Below, piece after piece: positions 1-5,685 of a DNA stretch of 8,119 nucleotides. The notes below the pieces were generated by a model. The model saw nothing but the letters and a program-made list of their open reading frames with translations, did not search any database and was not told where the DNA came from. A program made the translations under genes and the position numbers. The stretch comes from Candidatus Woesearchaeota archaeon (GTDB taxonomy: Archaea; Nanobdellota; Nanobdellia; Woesearchaeales; UBA11576), in contig JACRKM010000066.1 in NCBI GenBank assembly GCA_016219765.1, positions 1 to 8,119 of the forward strand. Reading direction: 5' to 3'. Within the stretch, counting starts at the first letter, position 1. Each line of letters opens with the position of its first letter.

Positions 1-31
1 TCACGACGAAAATTGCTGCGTCGCGACTCAT
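1..31 (-). CDS. possible 5' end of a gene running off the left edge
   Basis: On the minus strand an ATG at 29-31 opens a frame of ten codons (MSRDAAIFVV) that leaves the window without a stop. A TATA-like stretch (CTATAAAG on the minus strand, about 71-78) lies some 40-47 bases upstream and a weaker one (GATATGTT) 25-32 bases upstream, so a start here is plausible. There is no SD site. Ten codons are too few to assign a family, and the frame could be chance. Confidence 0.25.
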   Translation of the reverse strand, partial: MSRDAAIFVV

Positions 32-90
32 TTTCAACAAAACCAGAAACAGACGAACATATCAGACTAGCTTTATAGACCGTATAAACG

Positions 91-99
91 AAGAAAAAG
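91..99 (-). terminator. T-rich terminator downstream of the DedA gene
   Basis: On the minus strand the sequence 60-70 bases after the DedA stop reads CTTTTTCTTCG, the oligo-U type of signal that ends many archaeal transcripts without a hairpin. It lies just before the candidate promoter of the gene at the left edge. The assignment rests only on base composition and position. Confidence 0.35.
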
Positions 100-159
100 T
101 AGCACCCCACAACATTTTATGATAACTTGCAAACAAGCCGGACAAAACGAGAAATCTGC

Positions 160-837
160 TCACGATTTATGAGCGATTCCTTGTTCTGATCTTTCCCTGC
201 GATGCTTCAAGTACTCGACGAGTACTGGAACGAATGAAAGAATAATGATTCCCAGAATCACGAGTGAAAAATTCCGTTTAACCGCGGCAATGTTTCCGAA
301 GAAATACCCGCCAAACAGCATAACAGAAACCCATACAACACCACCAATCAAGTTGTATGCGATAAATCGAGAATACCGCATGCTTCCTACGCCCGCCATG
401 AACGGTGCGAAGGTTCTCACAATCGGCACAAAACGTGCAAGGATGATTGTCTTGTTCCCATATTTTGCATAGAACTTCTCAGTACGCTCAATGTATTCTT
501 TTTTCAGGAAGCGTTTCAGTATGTTGTCGTTCTTGCTCTTTAATGATTTGGGACCCAGGCTGTAACCTATCCAGTAGTTAGCAGTGTCGCCGGCGACCGC
601 TGCAAACGCAAGAATGCCCCACAGCAGGAGAATGTTGAGCGATCCTGTGCCTGCAAGTGCCCCGACGGCAAAGAGCAGGGAGTCTCCAGGAAGAAAGGGC
701 GTTGCGACGAGACCCGTCTCGGCGAAGATGATAAGAAAAAGAATTGCGTACAACCACAGCCCATAATTCTGGAATAGCCAGATCAGGTGCGTGTCAAGGT
801 GAAGGATGAAATCGATAAACGTGATGAAAAAAACCAT
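160..837 (-). CDS. DedA-family (SNARE-associated/VTT domain) integral membrane protein
   Basis: A 225-residue polytopic membrane protein of the DedA family, a usual length for that family. The diagnostic features are in order: an acidic residue then a Pro/Gly loop (E40 with PFLPGD at 47-52), the G83-D84...N87-Y88 stretch ending in G91, and the re-entrant segment with R135, P138, R141 and A148-G149. Hydrophobic segments lie near 28-60, 69-91, 130-150, 158-182 and 188-208, and the tail is short, basic and cytoplasmic-looking. DedA proteins act in envelope lipid (undecaprenyl-phosphate or phospholipid) flipping and proton-linked homeostasis in bacteria; the substrate in archaea is not known and cannot be read here. 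The ATG at 835-837 is supported by a TATA-like box 22-29 bases upstream with no SD, as for a leaderless mRNA. It appears to be a single-gene unit. Confidence 0.93.
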   Translation of the reverse strand: MVFFITFIDFILHLDTHLIWLFQNYGLWLYAILFLIIFAETGLVATPFLPGDSLLFAVGALAGTGSLNILLLWGILAFAAVAGDTANYWIGYSLGPKSLKSKNDNILKRFLKKEYIERTEKFYAKYGNKTIILARFVPIVRTFAPFMAGVGSMRYSRFIAYNLIGGVVWVSVMLFGGYFFGNIAAVKRNFSLVILGIIILSFVPVLVEYLKHRRERSEQGIAHKS

Positions 838-858
838 GCATCAACTTGCAACCTGTTG

Positions 859-866
859 TTTTTATG
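859..866 (-). promoter_or_regulatory. TATA box of the DedA gene
   Basis: The minus strand reads GCATAAAAAC here, ending 21 bases before the ATG. That spacing puts the transcription start at or very near the start codon, consistent with leaderless translation. Confidence 0.5.
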
Positions 867-894
867 CTTTTCCATTCAAAACGCATAATCTTTG

Positions 895-902
895 AAAAAT
901 AG
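895..902 (-). terminator. weak T-run after the zincin lipoprotein gene
   Basis: About 20 bases after the stop codon the minus strand reads CTATTTTTC. A run of five T residues is a weak archaeal termination signal; no hairpin accompanies it. Confidence 0.25.
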
Positions 903-919
903 TGTTGAACGTACATCTA

Positions 920-1879
920 TCAATACTCATGGCCGTCGAAGAGTTTGTCCTTGAAAAAATCATACTTCTTCTTGAGCAATGCATCAGTCTTTGCCCGAGC
1001 CCGGAACTCCGCCGCATCAAAGATATAAGCAGTAAAATGTTGCGCAAAATTCTCAGCATCATTTGCCGTCGAGTATACATCGATATACCCTACAGGCGGT
1101 TGCGGCAAGGTGTTATTGTAGGCAAATGGCACCGTAAAGACGTCCTTGCGCTGCGATTCCAATTCCTTGAAATGATTCTGCAGGTCAGCATAGATTCCGC
1201 GAATCCCATGATAATCAAGAATGTGCGCAAACTCGTGCACTGCCTGACGGCCATTAAGCGTCTGTTCAAGAATCGATCCACGATCCACGCCTACCAAAAT
1301 GTTTTGCTCTGGCCATGAACCCAAGACAGTGTATCCTCTGCCGGATTGATGACTGAGATAAAATGTCTTGCCTCTCATTACCTTCAAGAGCGGCTCTGGA
1401 ATCTTGTAAAGTCCTTCTGCTACTTCCAGAATATTTGGAACTTCACGTGCATCCAGGAAATCGCCCTCCTTTGAGCCGTTATAATAAAAATGATCAACAC
1501 TTTCGTTCACTCCCACAAGAGCGATGTTATGATTTACCGCCCATTCCATGAATTCGGTAATCTGTTTTCGTCTTGTAACTTCATTCATTGCCCCCGCTGG
1601 AGGGGTGGCCGGAGGTGGCAGTATCCTGACAGGAGGCTCTTTTGAAACCTGAGAGATATTCGCAACAGGCTTAAGCGGAATCACGTACACTGGTTGTTGG
1701 CTGGCAGGATTTTCGTGCGCGGGCTTCTTCTCTGCAGGCTTTTCATCCACAATGATCGGCAACGGTTCTCGGTACCGCGCGAGTGGCGGCTTGAGGATAC
1801 ATCCTAAAAAAGAAAGAAACACGAAAAATAACAGAGTGATAACAACCAGTTTGCATCCAAATGGATAATATCGTGCCAC
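920..1879 (-). CDS. putative secreted lipoprotein with M34/ATLF-like (lethal factor, Pro-Pro endopeptidase) zinc protease domain
   Basis: A 319-residue protein with three parts. Residues 10-27 form a hydrophobic export segment ending in FLGC, a lipobox-like site that would make C27 the lipid-anchored residue. Residues 28-96 are a Pro-rich linker with several Pro-Pro pairs. Residues 105-319 form a globular domain with the zincin motif HEFAH (215-219; zinc ligands H215 and H219, catalytic E216) and, downstream, Y269-x6-E276 inside YSTANDAENFAQHF. From memory, anthrax lethal factor and clostridial PPEP-1 have the same layout: HExxH, then a catalytic Tyr seven residues before the third ligand Glu, in a YxxxNxxExFAExF context. 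I infer an extracellular, membrane-tethered metallopeptidase of that fold; the substrate is unknown. The start is GTG (1877-1879): the next Met is residue 98, which would remove the export signal, and a TATA box lies 23-30 bases upstream. A non-protease zincin role is not excluded. Confidence 0.75.
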   Translation of the reverse strand: MARYYPFGCKLVVITLLFFVFLSFLGCILKPPLARYREPLPIIVDEKPAEKKPAHENPASQQPVYVIPLKPVANISQVSKEPPVRILPPPATPPAGAMNEVTRRKQITEFMEWAVNHNIALVGVNESVDHFYYNGSKEGDFLDAREVPNILEVAEGLYKIPEPLLKVMRGKTFYLSHQSGRGYTVLGSWPEQNILVGVDRGSILEQTLNGRQAVHEFAHILDYHGIRGIYADLQNHFKELESQRKDVFTVPFAYNNTLPQPPVGYIDVYSTANDAENFAQHFTAYIFDAAEFRARAKTDALLKKKYDFFKDKLFDGHEY

Positions 1880-1901
1880 AAAAAGAAATCATACGACGAC
1901 G

Positions 1902-1909
1902 TTATTAAA
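1902..1909 (-). promoter_or_regulatory. TATA box of the zincin lipoprotein gene
   Basis: The minus strand reads GATTTAATAAC around these positions, 23-30 bases before the GTG start. This supports both the GTG choice and a leaderless message. The remaining bases between here and the GNAT stop (to 1988) hold a short CGCG...CGCG inverted repeat at about 1946-1959 and no recognisable gene. Confidence 0.5.
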
Positions 1910-1988
1910 TCTTTAGTATTTGTTTAGCAGCGCCGCCACCGACCCGCGAACGAACGCGACATTAATTTCCTTTTTATTCCCGCACCTC

Positions 1989-2333
1989 TCATCCATTGTC
2001 CCCCGCAAGATCAAGTCGGAACTCACGTCCCTGATCCTTGAAACCGAGACTCTTGTAGAGTTCATGAACTTTCGGACGAGCATGGCGTGAAGTGCCAACA
2101 AGTTTATAGCATCCTCGCCTCTTCGCTTCGTCTATCAGCGCGGTGAGGATTTTCGTCCCCAGACCCTGACCGCGGTACGCCTCCTCAACAAATACGTCCT
2201 CCAGGAAACCAAACGGCTCTTTGTGCAAATCATTGTGCAGGATATACAGGTATGCGCGGCCAACTTCTTTTTCACAGTCATTTACGCAGAGTTTCACTCC
2301 CAGTGCTGAGATATCCTTTTGTTCAACTTCCAT
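1989..2333 (-). CDS. GNAT-family N-acetyltransferase
   Basis: A compact 114-residue GNAT protein. The acetyl-CoA pyrophosphate-binding motif A is clear as R54-G-Q-G-L-G-T60, preceded by the strand EDVFVEEAY (45-53) and followed by the helix ILTALIDEAKRRG. Motif B is seen as HELYKSLGF (90-98), the usual C-terminal signature. About 110-150 residues is normal for single-domain GNATs. The acceptor (amino group of a small molecule or protein) cannot be read from the sequence. The gene follows the small HExxH gene with a 25-base gap and has its own SD site, so the two are probably co-transcribed. Confidence 0.93.
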   Translation of the reverse strand: MEVEQKDISALGVKLCVNDCEKEVGRAYLYILHNDLHKEPFGFLEDVFVEEAYRGQGLGTKILTALIDEAKRRGCYKLVGTSRHARPKVHELYKSLGFKDQGREFRLDLAGDNG

Positions 2334-2339
2334 GCAGAC

Positions 2340-2346
2340 TCACCTT
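2340..2346 (-). promoter_or_regulatory. ribosome binding site of the GNAT gene
   Basis: The minus strand reads AAGGTGA, complementary to the archaeal 16S rRNA 3' end, six bases before the ATG. It lies in the 25-base gap after the upstream gene and marks this as an internal operon gene, in contrast to the leaderless first genes. Confidence 0.7.
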
Positions 2347-2358
2347 CAATGAGTGACT

Positions 2359-2844
2359 TTAATGATAGAGATCAAAATACGAGCGCTGAGCCGGCGCAGT
2401 TGATATTTGTTTGTAAACCTCATGTAATGGAAGCGCGCTCACGACCACGCGTGTGGACAACGCATACGTCACGGCGCTCCTCTTCGTCAATGCAAGCCAG
2501 CAATGGAAATCTACAACAGAGAGGCCCGCGCGCGTTGCAGCATCGCAGTGCGCTTGTTCATGTACAATCGATTCATGAACTCTGCATTCCGGAAAAAGCG
2601 TTGTGCTTACAAGAAACTGCTCTAATTCGTCCAACTGAAAGAATTCATAACAATCTTCCGGGTTAAGAATTCCGCGATACTCGCGCTCGATCTTCTTTCG
2701 GCGCTGCTTAAGTGAGCGAAACACTGTACTCGTATCACGGCCAGAAGCGATGCGCGCGTACGCGAGGTTCTCTTCATGCTTGATCGACTTGTAATACTCC
2801 ACAAGATCTTCAAGACGTGTTGTGGGATTGTGAAAATAATTCAT
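2359..2844 (-). CDS. uncharacterised small HExxH (zincin-like) protein
   Basis: A 161-residue soluble protein of no family I recognise. Its first half (about 8-60) is charged and helical-looking (RLEDLVEYYKS, SLKQRRKKIEREY). The middle contains VHEQAH (94-99), an HExxH motif set in a helix (ESIVHEQAHCDAATRAG), as in zinc metallopeptidases. A third ligand is not certain; H114 in VVDFHCW, or an acidic residue such as E142, are candidates. There is no signal peptide or membrane span, so it is presumably cytosolic. It starts the transcription unit that continues into the GNAT gene: a TATA box lies 22-29 bases before the ATG at 2842-2844 and there is no SD. It could be a small metalloprotease, a metal-binding regulator, or a degenerate zincin; catalysis is unproven. 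Confidence 0.75.
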   Translation of the reverse strand: MNYFHNPTTRLEDLVEYYKSIKHEENLAYARIASGRDTSTVFRSLKQRRKKIEREYRGILNPEDCYEFFQLDELEQFLVSTTLFPECRVHESIVHEQAHCDAATRAGLSVVDFHCWLALTKRSAVTYALSTRVVVSALPLHEVYKQISTAPAQRSYFDLYH

Positions 2845-2865
2845 AGACGCAGAAAATGAACCAGC

Positions 2866-2873
2866 ATATAAAA
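2866..2873 (-). promoter_or_regulatory. TATA box of the HExxH/GNAT operon
   Basis: The minus strand reads GGTTTTTATATGC here, with TTTATATG as the box. It is the clearest archaeal TATA box in the left half of the window and sits 22-29 bases before the ATG. Confidence 0.6.
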
Positions 2874-2897
2874 ACCTGACGGCCGGTTAAACAAATA

Positions 2898-2920
2898 CAA
2901 AGAAAGAAAAAAGAAAAAAT
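2898..2920 (-). terminator. poly-T terminator of the DUF5667-like gene
   Basis: Starting 18 bases after the stop, the minus strand carries ATTTTTTCTTTTTTCTTTC, several consecutive T runs and a strong archaeal oligo-U terminator. Between it and the stop is a tandem 10-base repeat (ATTTCAATGC twice on the plus strand, 2919-2938). Confidence 0.65.
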
Positions 2921-2938
2921 TTCAATGCATTTCAATGC

Positions 2939-4099
2939 TTAAGCTTTGCCCTTGCCGCTGGACTTCTCTGAAGAGCCGGCTTCTTTCTCGACTTCAACCT
3001 CTATTTCTGATTCATGATTGTCGTCATCGGATTCAGCTTTGGCCTTGCTCTTCACGACAGCCTTTGTTTCGACCTTTTCTTTGGATTCCTCGGAGCTTGA
3101 TTTTGATTTTTCCTCGGAGGCATCCTTAGTCATAGTCTTGTTCTCTCGCTCTTCATCTTCATCGTAGGCTTGCTCTTTCTCGCTTTCGTCGTCCCAGACG
3201 TTTTTGTTCTCAACGGAGACCTTCTTCCCATGGCCACCTGCATCCTCTTCTACGATCTTGACCTTTATCATGGTGCGGTCCTTTTTCGCTTTGAGCTTGA
3301 TCTCGACCTGTCCCGTCGATCCTTCAAAAGACTTCACCAGGTCGTCGAGGGTTTTCTGCTGCTCTGCAGTCAACTTGCCTTTGACCTCAACCTTCACAGT
3401 CTCATGGAATGCTTCGACGCGCTTCTTGTGCTTCTCAAGGTCCGCTTCAACGTCCTTGATCTCGCTAAGCTCTTGCTGCGCATCGACACTTTCAACAGCG
3501 TCGACATCATCCTCGACTTCTGCGAGATCCTCTTCGTGCGCTTTTTCTGCTTTGGCAGCGTGCTCAAGCTTCTTTTGCGCAATCATTATTTTGACTTCGG
3601 CAAGGCGTTCGCGCGCGTGAGAAAGGCCTTTCTTTACCTTCGCTGCACTATTGAACGTCAGCAAAAGGTCAAGCCTTTCCATTGCACGATCAAGACCCCA
3701 GACAAGCGCGTTATCAGGTGTCACTCCCGCTTCGGCTCGCGTCGTTGCATCCAGCGCAAGAACGGGCTGTTCTGCTGTTGCGGCTGCAGCAGTCTCTGCA
3801 GCACCAGTTTGCGCTGGCGCTGCTGGAGTGGTTTGTTCGGTTTCTGCTTCTGCCTCTTCGGCTTCTGCTTTGCTCTCCAGTTCCGCGGCTTCTTTATCTC
3901 CAGTAGGTGCAACTGAATTAACACCTGAAGCTACTGCAACGTTTGCAGCAGTCTGCACATCTTGCTTGGCGGTTGCTTTTGCCGTTGCAGAGTCTGCTGT
4001 TGCAAAAACTCCTGTAGTCTCTTTTGCGGCAAACACGCCGGCAGCCATGACACCGAGCACCATGATCAGCATCAAAGCCATACTTACCATTTTCTTCAT
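2939..4099 (-). CDS. secreted DUF5667-like protein with acidic low-complexity flanks
   Basis: A 386-residue exported protein, counted from the ATG at 4097-4099. That start is preferred over the longer frame (to 4138) because a GGAGGG SD lies six bases upstream and the protein then begins with a classic signal peptide (MKKMVSMALMLIMVLGVMAAGVFAA, 1-25). Residues about 30-120 are an Ala/Thr/Glu-rich disordered spacer. Residues about 127-260 match the DUF5667 pattern: TPDNALVWGLDRAMERLDLL, then LTFN, then a helix with HARERLAEV (161-169), then long charged coiled-coil-like helices. The C-terminal 120 residues are almost entirely Glu, Lys, Asp and Ser, ending in GKGKA. The function of DUF5667 is unknown to me; it occurs in exported or membrane-linked proteins. 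No sorting motif is seen. It lies downstream of the membrane-bound wHTH gene and has its own SD and a repeat-rich upstream region, so regulated expression is likely. Confidence 0.85.
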   Translation of the reverse strand: MKKMVSMALMLIMVLGVMAAGVFAAKETTGVFATADSATAKATAKQDVQTAANVAVASGVNSVAPTGDKEAAELESKAEAEEAEAETEQTTPAAPAQTGAAETAAAATAEQPVLALDATTRAEAGVTPDNALVWGLDRAMERLDLLLTFNSAAKVKKGLSHARERLAEVKIMIAQKKLEHAAKAEKAHEEDLAEVEDDVDAVESVDAQQELSEIKDVEADLEKHKKRVEAFHETVKVEVKGKLTAEQQKTLDDLVKSFEGSTGQVEIKLKAKKDRTMIKVKIVEEDAGGHGKKVSVENKNVWDDESEKEQAYDEDEERENKTMTKDASEEKSKSSSEESKEKVETKAVVKSKAKAESDDDNHESEIEVEVEKEAGSSEKSSGKGKA

Positions 4100-4105
4100 T
4101 GTATT

Positions 4106-4111
4106 CCCTCC
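4106..4111 (-). promoter_or_regulatory. ribosome binding site fixing the start of the DUF5667-like gene
   Basis: GGAGGG on the minus strand, six bases before the ATG at 4099. It fixes the start 13 codons inside the longest frame and implies an mRNA with a real 5' leader, unlike the leaderless neighbours. Confidence 0.75.
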
Positions 4112-4141
4112 AAACGCTGTTGTACTTGTTTGTTTCACACC

Positions 4142-4188
4142 CTGTAATCCTGTAATGTACTCTAATGTACTATTTTGTACTCTGTAAT
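4142..4188 (-). promoter_or_regulatory. helically phased GTAC/ATTACAG repeats, likely operator-promoter region
   Basis: GTAC occurs at 4157-4160, 4167-4170 and 4177-4180, an exact 10-base period, and once more at 4122-4125. CTGTAAT (ATTACAG on the minus strand) occurs at 4142-4148, 4150-4156 and 4182-4188. On the minus strand the core is GTACAAAATAGTAC, where CAAAATAG could serve as a weak TATA box about 70 bases before the ATG, giving a leader of roughly 45 bases with the SD. One repeat per helical turn suggests sites for a cooperatively binding regulator. The role is inferred; no known operator is recognised. Confidence 0.5.
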
Positions 4189-4282
4189 TGAGAAAATAGA
4201 TAATACCTACGTGTAAAACAAATCCCGCATTTCGCTTGAAGAATAGATTAACACGCCTTTATTGTTCAGAATTGTTCACTTT

Positions 4283-5353
4283 CTATCCTTTTAGGAAAAC
4301 AACGTTCTTTTTGCCCCGTGGCTCCTTATGGACCACATTTCTGGCTTCTAATTCCTTAAGAAGGCCGGATAGCTTTGCTTTTGAAAAACCAGTAATGACC
4401 CTAATGGTTCCCTGCTCACATTGTCCGTCGCGTTGTTTGAGAATCGTCACGATCTGTTCTTCGTCCTCCTTGAGATGCTTTTCAATCTTGAAATCATCGT
4501 GGTTCTTTTTCTCCTTTTTCTCTTTCTTTTCAAGTCCTGCCTTCTTTCTCGCTTTCTTATTTTGTGCAGTTTTTGCAGGCATCTTGATTTTATCAAAAAT
4601 GAAGTATAACAGTACGCCAACAAGTATGAAGAGAACGCCAACGACAGTGTAAGCGATCTTTATTCTTCGTTCTCCTGGAAATGTGTACCGGACAAGGAAT
4701 GGAAAGTCTTGCCCCTCTTTCACATCTTTTGATTCCCATACGACATCGATGATTCTTCCATTCGTTTCGAGCTTTGTCGGCTTTGGGAATACCGCGGGCG
4801 CACTTTCTTCGCTTTTGTCTATAGACTGTTGAAGAACCGCATTCTGCGGAAGTGATGCTTTGACGAATAACTCACGCGCATCGACGACAGGACGCAGATT
4901 TCCAATGAATAAACCATCTTCTATAAATGTCTGCGAAATGTATTGCACGCGAACTTTTGCATTGTTTGTTGTATTATTTGTATTTGTGTTATTGTTTGTG
5001 ATATTGTTCAGATCGACAGCCAAGAGATTGCCGACAAGCACAGGATCAATTCTTTTTTCATTAACTTCAACAGTGATAGCTCGAGCGTCGAGCGGAAGAC
5101 GAAATCCGATGGTGCGCGTTTGAGGCTGATCAAATGTGATCGTTGAATCAACCAGTGTTTTACCCGCTTCTATGTAGAAGTTAACCAAGTACGTAGAGGC
5201 CGCTGCCATCTTTTGTGCCGGTTTTTTCGAAACAGTACTTTGTGCAGCCGCGAGTGGAGTGATCGCTGCGACGAGCACTAATAGAATGCCAAACACTCCA
5301 AGCAACTGCATTGTTAATCGCACATGCATCACAACATCGTCAATAAATTTCAC
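4283..5353 (-). CDS. membrane-anchored protein with C-terminal winged helix (COG2512-like)
   Basis: A 356-residue single-span protein with a DNA-binding tail. An N-terminal signal or anchor (about 15-37, ending LAAAQ) is followed by an extracytoplasmic beta-rich domain (about 50-228). A second membrane span covers about 231-253, then a Lys-rich juxtamembrane stretch (261-292) and a winged helix at about 293-355 (EDEEQIVTILKQRDG, then GFSKAKLSGLLKELEARNVV, then a basic wing). This is the layout of archaeal COG2512 proteins, membrane-bound regulators thought to sense outside conditions. The outer domain has an Asn/Thr-rich insert (116-131) with four N-glycosylation sequons. The start is uncertain: GTG at 5351-5353 gives the longest form, while ATG at 5327-5329 (MHVRLTMQLLGV...) gives a more typical signal peptide; neither has an SD. 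It precedes the DUF5667-like gene by 183 bases on the same strand and may control it or itself. Confidence 0.82.
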   Translation of the reverse strand: MKFIDDVVMHVRLTMQLLGVFGILLVLVAAITPLAAAQSTVSKKPAQKMAAASTYLVNFYIEAGKTLVDSTITFDQPQTRTIGFRLPLDARAITVEVNEKRIDPVLVGNLLAVDLNNITNNNTNTNNTTNNAKVRVQYISQTFIEDGLFIGNLRPVVDARELFVKASLPQNAVLQQSIDKSEESAPAVFPKPTKLETNGRIIDVVWESKDVKEGQDFPFLVRYTFPGERRIKIAYTVVGVLFILVGVLLYFIFDKIKMPAKTAQNKKARKKAGLEKKEKKEKKNHDDFKIEKHLKEDEEQIVTILKQRDGQCEQGTIRVITGFSKAKLSGLLKELEARNVVHKEPRGKKNVVFLKG

Positions 5354-5480
5354 TAATAGTCAAATAGTCATCTATGACAGCACACCATGGTAGTATAATC
5401 CAGTCATTTCCACCGGTATTAGACCAGTGGTCATTCCGGAGTCAAAAGCGAGCTTTTGACAAACGATAGAACCCCTTTAT
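5354..5480 (-). other. hairpin-rich putative 5' leader of the wHTH membrane gene
   Basis: Between a strong minus-strand TATA box and the GTG start are three inverted repeats. Bases 5441-5460 form a perfect 9-bp stem (GTCAAAAGC) with a 2-base tip. Bases 5410-5430 form an 8-bp stem (CCACTGGT/ACCGGTGG on the minus strand, one G-U pair) around CTAAT. Bases 5374-5407 are bounded by ATGAC/GTCAT and contain the palindrome ACCATGGT (5384-5391). A second TATA-like TTATACTA at 5392-5399 could give a shorter leader. No tRNA, box C/D RNA or known riboswitch is recognised. It may be a regulatory leader, a small RNA, or operator palindromes; GACCAGTGGTC (5422-5432) is also a DNA palindrome. Confidence 0.4.
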
Positions 5481-5502
5481 GAGCCTCAGAAACCCAGAAC
5501 AG

Positions 5503-5510
5503 TATTTAAA
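5503..5510 (-). promoter_or_regulatory. candidate TATA box for the wHTH membrane gene leader
   Basis: The minus strand reads TCTTTAAATACTG, a good archaeal TATA box. Transcription would begin near 5480 and give a leader of about 125-150 bases. The box is nearly symmetric (TATTTAAA on the plus strand), so a plus-strand start near 5535 cannot be excluded, though no gene there needs it. Confidence 0.45.
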
Positions 5511-5563
5511 GATTACGTCAAAATGAGCTGTAAAGTAAACGTCAGGAATTTTGAACAAAAAAT

Positions 5564-5662
5564 TTAACTCTTTTTAACAATCATCTTATTTTCCTTAATT
5601 TCAGTCTTTAATTCCTGTCCCTCTTTCCATTTTAATTCCTCTATAACCGCAACATTTTTATA
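5564..5662 (-). pseudogene. remnant of an AbrB/SpoVT-like protein (C-terminal end only)
   Basis: A 32-codon frame on the minus strand reads YKNVAVIEELKWKEG, then QELKTEIKENKMIVKKS and a stop at 5564-5566. The spacing of hydrophobic residues and the LKWKEGQEL core match the end of AbrB-type DNA-binding domains (pattern: Leu-x-W-x-E-G-x-x-L, then beta strands ending in Lys). A stop codon lies directly upstream (5663-5665) and there is no start codon, so this looks like the tail of a gene cut off by later sequence. A T-run directly after the stop (AAATTTTTTG on the minus strand, about 5554-5563) fits a former terminator. It runs under the TATA box of the oppositely oriented nucleotidyltransferase gene. 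AbrB proteins often act as antitoxins. The match is by eye and short. Confidence 0.4.
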
Positions 5663-5664
5663 TT
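5657..5664 (+). promoter_or_regulatory. TATA box of the nucleotidyltransferase/HEPN operon
   Basis: TTTATATT within ACATTTTTATATTACTGG, 22-29 bases before the ATG at 5686, with no SD. This indicates a leaderless first gene and its own promoter for the pair. Confidence 0.6.
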
Positions 5665-5685
5665 ACTGGTAATTATCCATACCAC

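Noticed and set aside
902..1318. 138-codon plus-strand frame over the end of the zincin lipoprotein
   Set aside because: Opposite to the conserved HEFAH and ENFAQHF coding region, with no start signals.
1913..2101. 62-codon minus-strand frame overlapping the end of the GNAT gene
   Set aside because: Runs in a second frame over GNAT motif B and into non-coding sequence; no start signal and no recognisable motif.
3170..3916. 248-codon plus-strand frame rich in Phe, Leu, Cys and Arg
   Set aside because: Antisense shadow of the same gene; no promoter or ribosome site and an unnatural composition.
4100..4138. 13-residue N-terminal extension of the DUF5667-like protein
   Set aside because: It would contain the GGAGGG site and push the signal peptide inwards; the ATG at 4097-4099 gives a standard signal peptide.
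3651..4187. 178-codon plus-strand frame opposite the DUF5667-like gene
   Set aside because: Ala/Ser/Val-rich antisense of a low-complexity Glu/Ala/Lys coding region; such regions leave the opposite strand open. No SD or TATA, and the minus frame has a signal peptide and domain match.
4142..4188. CRISPR-like array
   Set aside because: The repeated units are 4-7 bases with no spacers of regular length; a phased operator is the better reading.
5354..5530. Possible tRNA or box C/D RNA in the hairpin-rich gap
   Set aside because: No cloverleaf, T-arm consensus, CCA end, or paired RTGATGA/CTGA boxes on either strand.
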